The position numbers and the translations under genes are program-made. DNA of 64,000 bases from Burkholderiales bacterium (GTDB lineage: Bacteria; Pseudomonadota; Gammaproteobacteria; Burkholderiales; Nitrosomonadaceae). The stretch lies in NCBI GenBank assembly GCA_024235755.1, contig JACKLV010000004.1, positions 140,379-204,378 of the forward strand, read 5' to 3'. The notes below the pieces were generated by a model that did not search any database, was not told the origin of the DNA, and saw nothing but the letters and a program-made list of their open reading frames with translations. Below are positions 25,815 through 34,110 of the stretch, piece by piece. The first letter of the stretch is position 1, and each line of letters starts with the position of its first letter.

Positions 25815-27166
25815 TTCAAATGATATCAGCGGCTTTACTAATTAACACCGTTAACCCAATGCCAAACAGTTTTGCATGTCGTTTGTTAATTATCTTTACA
25901 ATATGGGTGGTCGCCGAAAATGCCCAGAGCGCAGATCCAGAAATAATTGCTCGGGGTGCATATCTCGCCAAAGTGGCTGACTGCGAGAGCTGCCATACGG
26001 CAGGCCCCGATCATCCGCCATTTGCTGGTGGTTTTCCAGTTAAGTCTCCTTTCGGAATTATTTATTCGACTAACATAACACCCGACCCGGCAACCGGAAT
26101 CGGTCAATACAGTTACGAAGATTTTAGTCGCGCCGTTCGAAAAGGGATTGCTAAAGACGGCAGATATTTATATCCGGCAATGCCGTATCCTTCATTCGCA
26201 GCGGTCTTGGATGATGACATTCAAGCGCTGTACCTATATTTTATGGAAGAAGTAAAGGCTGTTAATCACATGCCACCGCAAACCAAACTTCCCTTTCCTT
26301 TTAATCAACGTTGGACACTTATGTTCTGGAATGCCGTATTTGCCACTCAGGAACCGTACAAAGTTCGCACCGATCGTAATATGCAATGGAATCGCGGCGC
26401 CTATCTGGTGCAAGGACTGGGGCACTGCGGCGCTTGCCACACGCCACGCGGCTTAGCATATCAGGAGAAAGCATATTCGGAATTATCATCTGAATATTTG
26501 AGCGGCGCAATTGTGGATAACTGGTCTACTGCGGATCTGTCAGGTAATAATGCGTCTGGTTTGGGGAGATGGTCTAAAGCAGAAATTTCAACATTTCTGG
26601 AAACTGGTCACAGTAGGCTAGGAGTGGCATTCGGCAGTATGGTAACCGTGATTGAAAATAGCACGCAATATCTACGGAAAGAAGACTTGGACGCCATTGC
26701 GACCTATCTCAAATCGCTTCCATCCCGAAAAAGCAAATCGTCTTACAAACCCTTTATTGCACAGGATCAATCAGATAAGGTCAATTTAGAAATTGGGATC
26801 AATCAATTTGAACGCCCGGGCGCCGGTCTTTATTCTGGGTTTTGCGCAAAATGTCATCAACTCAATGGCAAAGGCGATCTTCCAAAATATCCACGGTTGA
26901 GCGGCAATTCTATGGTTCTTTTAGAAAACCCTGTATCTGTCATACGTCAAGTGCTGGAAGGAGGGAAAGGTCCGCTGACAAAAAATGGACCTATACCGAA
27001 AGAAATGCCAAGTTTTGCAAAAAAATTATCTGATCGGGAGATTGCAGAGGTGCTTACTTTTGTGCGCAACAGTTGGGGTAATACAGCGCCTCCGATCACA
27101 TCACGTGATGTATCCAAAATACGAAAAAAATGTTGTAACACTACAGCTCCGTTAACCCATGAGTAA
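25805..27166 (+). CDS. Three-haem periplasmic cytochrome c
   Basis: The ORF encodes up to 453 residues; an in-frame ATG at 25859 followed by a signal-like SFACRLLIIFTIWVVAENAQS may be the real start. Three CxxCH haem sites are present: CESCH near residue 60, CGACH near 209 and CAKCH near 347. Each is in a cytochrome c domain with its own distal methionine region (for example YPAMPYPSF and EMPSFAKKLSDREIAEVLTFV). The layout matches the cytochrome subunit family of membrane-bound alcohol, aldehyde and gluconate dehydrogenases. No such dehydrogenase is adjacent. Because it overlaps the oxidase cluster, it probably delivers electrons to the oxidase or takes them from a periplasmic donor. Confidence 0.88.
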   Translation: MGLIQMISAALLINTVNPMPNSFACRLLIIFTIWVVAENAQSADPEIIARGAYLAKVADCESCHTAGPDHPPFAGGFPVKSPFGIIYSTNITPDPATGIGQYSYEDFSRAVRKGIAKDGRYLYPAMPYPSFAAVLDDDIQALYLYFMEEVKAVNHMPPQTKLPFPFNQRWTLMFWNAVFATQEPYKVRTDRNMQWNRGAYLVQGLGHCGACHTPRGLAYQEKAYSELSSEYLSGAIVDNWSTADLSGNNASGLGRWSKAEISTFLETGHSRLGVAFGSMVTVIENSTQYLRKEDLDAIATYLKSLPSRKSKSSYKPFIAQDQSDKVNLEIGINQFERPGAGLYSGFCAKCHQLNGKGDLPKYPRLSGNSMVLLENPVSVIRQVLEGGKGPLTKNGPIPKEMPSFAKKLSDREIAEVLTFVRNSWGNTAPPITSRDVSKIRKKCCNTTAPLTHE

Positions 27167-27572
27167 GAAGACCATTGTCCAACCCCGTAAGAAAAATGCA
27201 ACAGAATGGTTAACTTAACATAGCGATGACCGCGACTTGTTCGAGCATTTGCGCAAAAATAAATCGGCTGTCTTGTTGCTTGCCGGGAACCCCGCGTGTT
27301 GTTTTCACTAATAACAACAAAAACGAACAGAAATTATGTATAGCAAAAGTCTATCAATGCGTATCCAGCTGCTTATAAGCAGTTTACAGACTATTCAGAC
27401 CAAAAAATGTATGAATCCCATGCTCGTTATTCAGACAGTTCCGACTGAACAGGTTGCAGCCAGGAGCGTGTAATTCCTCTAATTCAGCAATAAGTTGACG
27501 AAAACTTCATGGATATAGTTTAAAGGCTTTGGTTTGTTAGTTTTGTTATGTTGGCGAAAATTGCTGAAAAAC
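27167..27572. other. Gap after the oxidase cluster with weak coding remnants
   Basis: About 400 bases between convergent genes. Pieces such as RDLFEHLRKNKSAVLLLAGN (27230-27290) and, in another frame, YKQFTDYSDQKMYESHARYS (about 27375-27435) look protein-like but are short, frame-disrupted and unrecognised. No terminator with a T-tract was found. Confidence 0.3.
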
Positions 27573-28823
27573 TTATTGATTGATATTGTTGTTTAGGCGT
27601 TTGACGATTGGGTCTACAGTCAATCCTTGTCCTATTATAGAAAACGCCACTATAACGTAAGTCATTACCAAAAAAAGTTCGCGGTGCATATCTTCGGTTA
27701 AACTTAGAGCCAGCGCAATTGAAATACCTCCTCTTATACCTCCCCAGGTCATTATTAAATGGGTTCGAGGAAAAAAATCAAGTTTTCTGGCGAAAAATTT
27801 TATAGGCAGCCATAACGACAGGTGCCTACTCAGCAGAACAATCGGAATAGCAATGATACCTGCCAGGATATATTCATTTTTAAAAGTTAGCACCAAAAGT
27901 TCCATACCGATCATAACAAAAAGCAAGGTATTAAGAAGTACATCAATCAACTCCCAAAACTTATCTACGTAGGTTTCGGTCATTTCAGACATGGCTGTGG
28001 AGCGAACCGTGTCATGACCTACAATAAGGCCTGTGGTTACCATTGCCAGAGGCGCTGATAAATGCAGCTCATGAGCCAGTAGGGTACCGCCCATTACTGC
28101 AGCCAGGGTAATCATGACTTCTACTTCATAATTATCGATGGCATTCATCATTTTAAAGGTACCGTATCCCAGAATTAACCCCCAGAGTATTCCACCAAGA
28201 ACTTCTTTGATAAAAAGGTCAGCAATTTCAGAAACTTTTATGACTTCATTTGGTGCGACGGCAATGGAAAGAATGGTAAGAAAAACTACCACTCCCATCC
28301 CGTCGTTAAAAAGAGATTCACCGACGATCTTGGTTTCTAATTTTCTGGGAACATTGGCTTTCTTTAGAATTCCCAATACGGCGATAGGATCTGTAGGCGA
28401 GATCAATGCACCGAATAACAAGCAATAGATAAACCCCACCTGCAATCCCAACAGTTGCAAAAGATAATAGGTGAGTCCTCCAACGAGAAAAGTGGATACC
28501 AGTACACCCAGAGTAGCAAATACCAGTACAGGCCAACGGTGTACTCTTAGTTGATCGAAATTGGTTTGAAGAGCGCCGGCAAACAATAAAAAGCTTAGCA
28601 TTATATCCAGCAGTACCGTTTCAAAGTCGATCTGTGAGATCAATTCTTTCTCGGCTTGCAAAAGGGTATTGTCAAAATTTGCAATAGCAATAACGGCTAT
28701 TGTAAAGACAATAGTAATAATCATTAAGCCGATGGCAATAGGTAGCTTAAGGTATTTTATATTGATAAATCCAAAGATGGCTGAAAGTACAACCAAAATG
28801 GAAGCTATTGCATAATAATTCAT
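27573..28823 (-). CDS. Na+/H+ antiporter, CPA1 family
   Basis: The 416-residue membrane protein exchanges cations for protons in the CPA1 (NhaP/NHE-like) fold of about 12 helices. Family motifs are clear: ALISPTDPIAVLGILKKANV, GESLFNDGMGVVVFL with the conserved Asn-Asp pair of the ion site, LAHELHLSAPLAMVTTGLIV, and near the C-terminus MTWGGIRGGISIALALSL with its conserved arginine. No C-terminal regulatory domain. Wording of several motifs reminds me of Bacteroidota homologues, so acquisition by transfer is possible, but this is only an impression. It stands alone, convergent with the cytochrome gene and 203 bases upstream of the Msr gene's end. Confidence 0.9.
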   Translation of the reverse strand: MNYYAIASILVVLSAIFGFINIKYLKLPIAIGLMIITIVFTIAVIAIANFDNTLLQAEKELISQIDFETVLLDIMLSFLLFAGALQTNFDQLRVHRWPVLVFATLGVLVSTFLVGGLTYYLLQLLGLQVGFIYCLLFGALISPTDPIAVLGILKKANVPRKLETKIVGESLFNDGMGVVVFLTILSIAVAPNEVIKVSEIADLFIKEVLGGILWGLILGYGTFKMMNAIDNYEVEVMITLAAVMGGTLLAHELHLSAPLAMVTTGLIVGHDTVRSTAMSEMTETYVDKFWELIDVLLNTLLFVMIGMELLVLTFKNEYILAGIIAIPIVLLSRHLSLWLPIKFFARKLDFFPRTHLIMTWGGIRGGISIALALSLTEDMHRELFLVMTYVIVAFSIIGQGLTVDPIVKRLNNNINQ

Positions 28824-29026
28824 TTGCGCTATTTTTTTCGAAGTCTTTGGTTCTTCTCAAAAACTGATTTGATAATAATGTTAATGCAGCTTTACTGCAC
28901 CAAATGGTTAATTTGGAATTTTCAGCATAATAAGTTGCTAGACGGCTAAACTGGCTCGGTCAAACTTACTTGGTTATTGCGGGCAATCGCAAGTAATTTC
29001 ATCAAAACAATCGTGTCTTCAGAAGC

Positions 29027-30034
29027 TTAACTCTCTGTCATTTTGTTTTTCAATGCCCATTCCGGGCGGACCCAATGACAGGTGTAGCCCCACGGATGTT
29101 TTTCCAGATAGTCCTGGTGCTCTTCTTCTGCTTCGTGGAATCGTGAAGCTTTGATAACTTCCGTTTGAATGCTGCCGGGCAGAACGGCGCTGGCTTCGAT
29201 TTCAGCGATCAAATCGCGGGCTGTTTTTTCCTGTGCTTCGTTTGCAAAGAAAATTGCCGAGCGATAGCTATCGCCGATATCGTTGCCCTGGCGGTTTTTT
29301 GTCGTCGGGTCGTGCATGATGAAGAAGAATTCAAGCAGTTTTCGGTACGAGGTCAGGCGTGGATCAAACACCACTTCAATGGCTTCTGCATGTCCGGTAT
29401 CGCCTTTCTTGACATCCCGGTAAGTTGCGTGCGATGTGTGACCGCCGGTATAGCCAACGCGCGTGCGCAGGACGCCCGGCTGCTTGCGGAACAAATCCTG
29501 CATCCCCCAGAAACATCCGCCGGCTAGAATGGCGGTTTCTTCTTGGCTATCGGATTGTGCGCGTTCGTGTCTGCCGCTGTTCTTTTCGCTGTTTTCGAAC
29601 AGGTCAAGGTATTCGCCGTAGCCTTCTTCCTCCAGCCTGTCTTTGGGGACAAAGCGCAGTGACGCCGAATTGATACAATAGCGCAATCCGCCTTGATCGC
29701 GCGGACCGTCGGGAAAAACATGGCCGAGATGCGATCCACCGTGACGCGATTTAACTTCCGTACGGATCATGCCGTGACTGTTATCCGAATGCTCAGTCAC
29801 ATATTCGTCATGCACAGGTCTGGTAAAACTCGGCCAGCCGGAATGGGAGTCATACTTGTTCGCCGAGGAAAACAAAGGCTCCCCGGAAACGACATCCACA
29901 TACAGGCCTTCCTCCTTGTGATCCCAAAACGTATTGCGAAAGGGCGGCTCCGTATCGCCGTGTTGCGTGACTCTAAACTGTAATTCATCCAGTTTCTCAA
30001 CAGCTTGCTGTGTTTTTTCATATTTTCTTGTCAT
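29027..30034 (-). CDS. msrAB: MsrB-MsrA fusion, peptide methionine sulfoxide reductase
   Basis: This 335-residue two-domain enzyme repairs both stereoisomers of oxidised methionine in proteins. The N-terminal half is MsrB: SHSGWPSFTRPV, GSHLGHVFPDGP and the catalytic Cys120 in LRYCINSASLRF. It lacks the two CxxC zinc motifs found in many MsrB proteins. After a polar linker, MsrA starts at ETAILAGGCFWGMQD with catalytic Cys174 and continues with RTRVGYTGG, GHAEAIEVVFDP and a late recycling cysteine in GYTCHW. The order MsrB then MsrA is the reverse of the Neisseria-type MsrA-MsrB fusion. There is no export signal, so it should be cytoplasmic. Single gene. Confidence 0.93.
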   Translation of the reverse strand: MTRKYEKTQQAVEKLDELQFRVTQHGDTEPPFRNTFWDHKEEGLYVDVVSGEPLFSSANKYDSHSGWPSFTRPVHDEYVTEHSDNSHGMIRTEVKSRHGGSHLGHVFPDGPRDQGGLRYCINSASLRFVPKDRLEEEGYGEYLDLFENSEKNSGRHERAQSDSQEETAILAGGCFWGMQDLFRKQPGVLRTRVGYTGGHTSHATYRDVKKGDTGHAEAIEVVFDPRLTSYRKLLEFFFIMHDPTTKNRQGNDIGDSYRSAIFFANEAQEKTARDLIAEIEASAVLPGSIQTEVIKASRFHEAEEEHQDYLEKHPWGYTCHWVRPEWALKNKMTES

Positions 30035-30285
30035 TGCGGTTTCCTTCAGTTTTTTTCAGGCAAATTCATTGATATTGTATGGGTCAATTTAAAACCGATA
30101 AAGTGGCAACTGTGTAAAATATAAAACTTTCGCGAGGCATTGTCTGGTCTGGGAAATGCATCTTAAGGTTTATGCTTGCAAGATGATTTAACGTTACGTG
30201 GGACTGAATGTTTGTTGTGCGTCGGCTGAAATATCTTCCGGCATTTGATATCATCTGAGCGGTTTATTTCTGTTTCATTTCATAT

Positions 30286-30951
30286 TTGACGCCAGTGTTA
30301 GTTAATTATTCATCAGTACCCGGATCAAGCCGGCTTTTTTATATTTACGATCCGATGTGCAGCTGGTGCTATGCGTTCGTAAATAGCTGGTCGGCGCTTC
30401 AGCGGGCGTTGCCTGCGCATGTCGACGCGGTTTATGTGCTGGGCGGTCTTGCGCCGGACACGACGGAACCCATGCCGGATGCCATGCGCAGTATGATTCA
30501 GCAAACATGGCGGAAAATTGAAAAAACGGTGCCGGGCGTGCATTTCAATTATGATTTCTGGGCGCAGAATACCCCTGTAAGATCGACATATCCGGCATGC
30601 AGAGCAATTCTGGCAGCCAGAAAACAGAATCCGGCTGCTGAAGTGGAAATGCTGCGGGCGATTCAGAACGTCTATTACCAGCTTGCTAAAAATCCGTCGC
30701 TTCCCGAAACGTTGCTGGAATGTGCCGAAACAATCGGTCTGGACAGCGCCGTATTCCAGTCTGATTTATCTAGTGAAACGATTGATGCTGCGCTGAAGCA
30801 GGAACTGCAATTAGCGGCAGAATTGAATGCGTTTTCATTTCCTTCGCTGCGACTGATGTATCGGGATGCGATCTATCCAATCGCGATCGATTATCTTGAT
30901 CACGGAGCAATGCTGAAGGAAATCGGTGCAGTGATCAATAACAATGAATGA
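30286..30951 (+). CDS. DsbA-family thioredoxin-fold protein
   Basis: The protein of about 221 residues begins near a thioredoxin-like strand, YIYDPMCSWCYAFVNSW, with a CSWC active site as in FrnE/DsbA-like oxidoreductases. A helical insertion with AQNTPVRSTYPACRAILAAR and AVEMLRAIQNVYYQLAKNPS follows, then a cis-proline region FSFPSLRLMY that completes the fold. There is no signal peptide, so it should be cytoplasmic. The start is uncertain: the longest frame opens with TTG at 30286 and a GTG occurs nine bases later; no strong ribosome-binding site helps. It is 36 bases upstream of the thioesterase gene. Exact substrate unknown. Confidence 0.8.
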   Translation: MTPVLVNYSSVPGSSRLFYIYDPMCSWCYAFVNSWSALQRALPAHVDAVYVLGGLAPDTTEPMPDAMRSMIQQTWRKIEKTVPGVHFNYDFWAQNTPVRSTYPACRAILAARKQNPAAEVEMLRAIQNVYYQLAKNPSLPETLLECAETIGLDSAVFQSDLSSETIDAALKQELQLAAELNAFSFPSLRLMYRDAIYPIAIDYLDHGAMLKEIGAVINNNE

Positions 30952-30987
30952 TTTTTAAGAAAAGTATCTATCAAATAAGGAATTTTC

Positions 30988-31464
30988 ATGGGCAGTATCT
31001 GGTTTAAAGACTACACAGTTGAGTATCTGGAAGGATTGCGCAACGCTAACATGGGTGAACATATCGGTATACACTTTACCGAAATCGGCCCTGATTTTTT
31101 GAAGGCGCGTATGCCGGTGGACAAACGTACCACACAGCCTTTCGGTATTATGCACGGCGGCGCAAGCTGCGTTTTATCGGAAACGCTGGGCAGCGTTTCG
31201 GGATGGATGACGATTGATCCGGATAAATTTCGTGCGGTCGGTCTGGAGCTCAATATCAACCATATCCGTGCAGTGACCAAAGGTCATGTCATTGGCACGT
31301 GCACGCCGTTGCATACTGGAAGGCGCACCCAGGTGTGGCAGACCGACATTACCGAAGAAGCGACAGGTAAGCGCGTGGCGATTTCAAGGCTGACATTGGC
31401 GATTATCGACCACGGTACGCTGAGCGCGCAAAAAGAACATGTGGCCGTGGAGAGAAAGGGCTGA
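30988..31464 (+). CDS. Hotdog-fold acyl-CoA thioesterase (YdiI/PaaI-like)
   Basis: This 158-residue hotdog-fold enzyme is expected to hydrolyse an aromatic or medium-chain acyl-CoA. Evidence: the N-terminal HIGIHFTEIGPDFLKARMPV, then QPFGIMHGGASCVLSETLGS, in which the HGGA(S) turn and the following glutamate form the active site of the YdiI/MenI branch, and VGLELNINHIRAVTKGHVIG. Length is typical. GGAATTTTC precedes the ATG. It follows the DsbA-like gene closely. No menaquinone genes are nearby, so the precise substrate stays open. Confidence 0.88.
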   Translation: MGSIWFKDYTVEYLEGLRNANMGEHIGIHFTEIGPDFLKARMPVDKRTTQPFGIMHGGASCVLSETLGSVSGWMTIDPDKFRAVGLELNINHIRAVTKGHVIGTCTPLHTGRRTQVWQTDITEEATGKRVAISRLTLAIIDHGTLSAQKEHVAVERKG

Positions 31465-31519
31465 ACAGATTCCGATTCAGCGTGGCGGTTACAAAAAATT
31501 GAAAGTGATAAATTCAGAA

Positions 31520-31547
31520 ACAAAAAACCCCTCGTGGTGAGGGGTTT
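31520..31547 (-). terminator. Rho-independent terminator of the Lpp-like gene
   Basis: Stem AAACCCCTC paired with GAGGGGTTT (31525-31533 and 31539-31547) around a five-base loop. On the minus strand it is followed by a T-run. It lies 24 bases beyond the stop of the lipoprotein gene. Confidence 0.85.
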
Positions 31548-31570
31548 GCAGATCAAATACCAGCAATTGA

Positions 31571-31852
31571 TTATTTTTGCATTGATTTTTTGAACATACG
31601 GTCGATTTTTTCTGCTGTGTCCATTGAACGCCTATTCGCTTCGTTGGCGATATTGACAGCATCATTGGCTTTTGCATTAGCTGCGGCAGCATCGGATTTT
31701 GCTGTGGCAACATCAGCTGACAATCTGTCGATCTGAGACTGCAAATCGGCTCTTGTGGAATCCAAATCACCTGTCGTTGCACATCCGGTAATACCGATAA
31801 ATGCGCCTGCTGTTACGACTAATGCCAGTGTGCGTTTAATATCTGTAGTCAT
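31571..31852 (-). CDS. Lpp/OprI-type alanine-zipper lipoprotein
   Basis: The 93-residue precursor has a lipoprotein signal (LALVVTAGAFIGITGC, lipid-modified Cys about residue 24). A short Thr-Gly-Asp linker leads to a continuous helix with heptads rich in Ala: LQSQIDRLSADVATAKSDAA and ANAKANDAVNIANEANRRS. The C-terminus ends in a lysine-containing stretch (MFKKSMQK). This is the design of the murein lipoproteins that trimerise and hold the outer membrane. The last residue is lysine, which could in principle be linked to peptidoglycan; the neighbouring L,D-transpeptidase gene makes that suggestion attractive but unproved. A strong terminator follows, typical of highly expressed lipoproteins. 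Confidence 0.85.
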   Translation of the reverse strand: MTTDIKRTLALVVTAGAFIGITGCATTGDLDSTRADLQSQIDRLSADVATAKSDAAAANAKANDAVNIANEANRRSMDTAEKIDRMFKKSMQK

Positions 31853-32041
31853 GCTAATTTATCTCCTCTTTCATTTTTAACGATTTTCCAATAATGAAAC
31901 CAACTTTGTTACGAGGCACTTCTGATTTTTTAATATCAGCAGTCAATTAGCATATTAGCTGATTTATTCTGTAAAATAAATGGCTTCCAAATCAATTATG
32001 AAAATCTTTTTAGCCGGGGTGTTTTCGGTCAGACATCATGC

Positions 32042-32608
32042 CTAACGAATTTTAACCATAACCCCGGGTTTGAGCCATTTTCCTAGTACGTCGATCTGTT
32101 CGTTGGTCAATGCAATGCAGCCATTGGTCCAATGAAACTGGTCATGGATTTCAGGATCGCCGCGGCCTATGCCATGGATTCCGATATAGCCGCCTAGAAT
32201 AGTATTTTGTGGCGGCGTTCTTTCCTGATTGGTTGCTCTTAAGATTGTTAGCCAGGTTTCTTCGTCAATCCGATTTTCTTCCAGAGCCCGCCGTGCAGTT
32301 TCACGGTCTGGATAATCCAGGCCGAAGAACCGGTAGTACTGGCTTTTTTCATTGATCCAGCCAATCCTGAAATCGCCCAGCGGGGTTTTGTCGTCTCTTG
32401 TTATTTTGTGCCAGGTTGTTCCGAAGCGTCCGATGGCGATATTTTCGAATACCTGCTGTGTTTTATCGCCTTGCATGACAGTGAGGGTATGATCGACAGT
32501 ATTAACATCGATCCATATGTCATTGGCATTTGCACCGAAAGCCAGAATGGAGAAAAAAAACAGACCTATGACGTTACCCGAAAACCTGAAATTTTGCATA
32601 AACACCAT
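32042..32608 (-). CDS. L,D-transpeptidase (YkuD domain)
   Basis: The 188-residue exported enzyme forms 3-3 cross-links in peptidoglycan or attaches proteins to it. A signal peptide (GNVIGLFFFSILAFGANA) is followed by the YkuD domain. Strands beginning IWIDVNTVDHTLTVMQGD lead to the active-site region GGYIGIHGIGRG and HWTNGCIALTNEQIDVLGKW, which holds the catalytic histidine and cysteine in the HGxx...SxGC(I/V)R(L/M)-like order (here TNGCIAL). Two ATGs nine bases apart (32606 and 32597) are possible starts; the second has better spacing from a GGATGGTG sequence. It sits upstream of the Lpp-like gene on the same strand. Confidence 0.88.
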   Translation of the reverse strand: MVFMQNFRFSGNVIGLFFFSILAFGANANDIWIDVNTVDHTLTVMQGDKTQQVFENIAIGRFGTTWHKITRDDKTPLGDFRIGWINEKSQYYRFFGLDYPDRETARRALEENRIDEETWLTILRATNQERTPPQNTILGGYIGIHGIGRGDPEIHDQFHWTNGCIALTNEQIDVLGKWLKPGVMVKIR

Positions 32609-32696
32609 CCTGCTTGTCTATATCTATCATGTATCAATTGATACGGTGATTATGTCATAATTTGTACCTTAAGGATTTATTTGTTGAAATTTTTAT

Positions 32697-32930
32697 ATGT
32701 GTCTGGCAATCCCGGCGCGGGTCGAGCATTTTACTGTGGATGATAATGCCATTGTCGAGCTGTCCGGCGTCCGCAAGGAAATTTCTCTGGCATTAGTTGA
32801 ACAAGTCGAACCCGGAGATTATGTGATCGTGCACGCCGGTTACGCGATACAAAAACTCAATGTCGAAGAAGCGGAACGGACATTGGCGCTGTTTGATGAA
32901 TTGTCCAGACAGGCAGACGAGGAGTATTAA
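32697..32930 (+). CDS. hypC: Hydrogenase maturation chaperone HypC
   Basis: HypC shuttles the Fe(CN)2CO group between HypD and the hydrogenase large subunit. The 77-residue protein begins MCLAIPARVE, where Cys2 is the essential residue. It continues with VELSGVRKEISLALVEQVEP and GDYVIVHAGYAIQKLNVEEA, all family features. Length is standard. It is the first gene of a hypC-hypD-hypE-hypX series on the plus strand; the L,D-transpeptidase gene on the other side is divergent, so a promoter must lie in the 88 bases between them. Confidence 0.96.
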   Translation: MCLAIPARVEHFTVDDNAIVELSGVRKEISLALVEQVEPGDYVIVHAGYAIQKLNVEEAERTLALFDELSRQADEEY

Positions 32931-32955
32931 AAAAACCGGCTTTATATGAAATATA

Positions 32956-34110
32956 TTGATGAAATATATTGAAGCGTTCAGGGACGGCAGGCTTGCGCGT
33001 AAAATCGCCGCATTGATTGCCCGTGAGGCCGACTCGAACCGTCAATATTATCTGATGGAGTTCTGTGGCGGACATACCCATGCAATTTCCAGATACGGCA
33101 TAGCCGATCTGCTGCCGGATCGTATTCATATGATCCATGGGCCGGGCTGCCCGGTCTGTGTTTTGCCGATGGGACGGTTGGAAAACGCGATTCAACTGGC
33201 GCAAATGCCCGGTGTTGTTTTATGCACGTATGGGGACATGCTGCGCATACCGACAGCAAAAGGCAATAGTCTGCTGAAAATCAAGGCGCAAGGTGCTGAT
33301 ATACGCATGGTCTATTCCAGTACGGAGGCGTTGAACATAGCGCAACAGAATCCACAGAAGACCATCGTTTTTTTGGCGATCGGTTTTGAAACCACCACAC
33401 CAGCGACTGCCGTCGTCATTAAACAGGCTCAGGCTTTGGGTTTATCCAATTTCACCGTATTTTGTAATCATGTGCTTACGCCGTCAGCGATTTCGCATAT
33501 CCTTCAATCGCCGGAAATACGGCAACTAGGGCTGGTGCAGCTGGACGGCTTTATCGGTCCGGCGCATGTATCCACAGTGATCGGTTCAAGACCGTATGAA
33601 TATTTCGCCGAAGAATTTCAGAAACCGGTCGTGATTGCCGGTTTTGAACCGCTGGATGTGATGCAGGCGATACTGATGCTGATCCGGCAGTTAAATACAG
33701 GTCGCGCCGAAGTGGAAAACGAGTTTACCCGGGCGGTGCTGCCGCAAGGGAATATCAAGGCAAAAAGGCTGGTGGCGGAAGTATTTGAATTGCGTCCTTC
33801 ATTCGAATGGCGCGGCCTCGGGCATGTGCCGTACAGCGCGTTACGCATCAAGTCCTGTTTCGCGGATTTCGATGCGGAGCAGCGTTTCGAGATTCCCGCT
33901 TTGTCACTTGCGGATCATAAGGCATGCGAATGTGGAGCGATTCTGCGCGGGGTTAAACATCCGCGCGACTGCAAAATATTCGGTACCGCCTGTACGCCGG
34001 ACAATCCTGTCGGTTCCTGTATGGTTTCTTCCGAAGGCGCCTGCGCCGCGTATTTTCGCTACGGCCGGTTTCGCGACAGTCAAAACCAGCAAACAACGGC
34101 GCAGCATTAA
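32956..34110 (+). CDS. hypD: Hydrogenase maturation protein HypD
   Basis: HypD carries a 4Fe-4S cluster and is the scaffold on which the Fe(CN)2CO unit is built with HypC and HypE. The 384-residue protein shows MEFCGGHTHAISRYG, HGPGCPVCVLPMGR and FLAIGFETTTPATAV. The cysteine-rich C-terminus has HKACECGAILRGVKHPRDCK and GTACTPDNPVGSCMVSSEGAC. All expected cysteines are present. Start: two adjacent ATGs. It ends exactly where hypE begins (34111), indicating translational coupling. Confidence 0.96.
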   Translation: MMKYIEAFRDGRLARKIAALIAREADSNRQYYLMEFCGGHTHAISRYGIADLLPDRIHMIHGPGCPVCVLPMGRLENAIQLAQMPGVVLCTYGDMLRIPTAKGNSLLKIKAQGADIRMVYSSTEALNIAQQNPQKTIVFLAIGFETTTPATAVVIKQAQALGLSNFTVFCNHVLTPSAISHILQSPEIRQLGLVQLDGFIGPAHVSTVIGSRPYEYFAEEFQKPVVIAGFEPLDVMQAILMLIRQLNTGRAEVENEFTRAVLPQGNIKAKRLVAEVFELRPSFEWRGLGHVPYSALRIKSCFADFDAEQRFEIPALSLADHKACECGAILRGVKHPRDCKIFGTACTPDNPVGSCMVSSEGACAAYFRYGRFRDSQNQQTTAQH

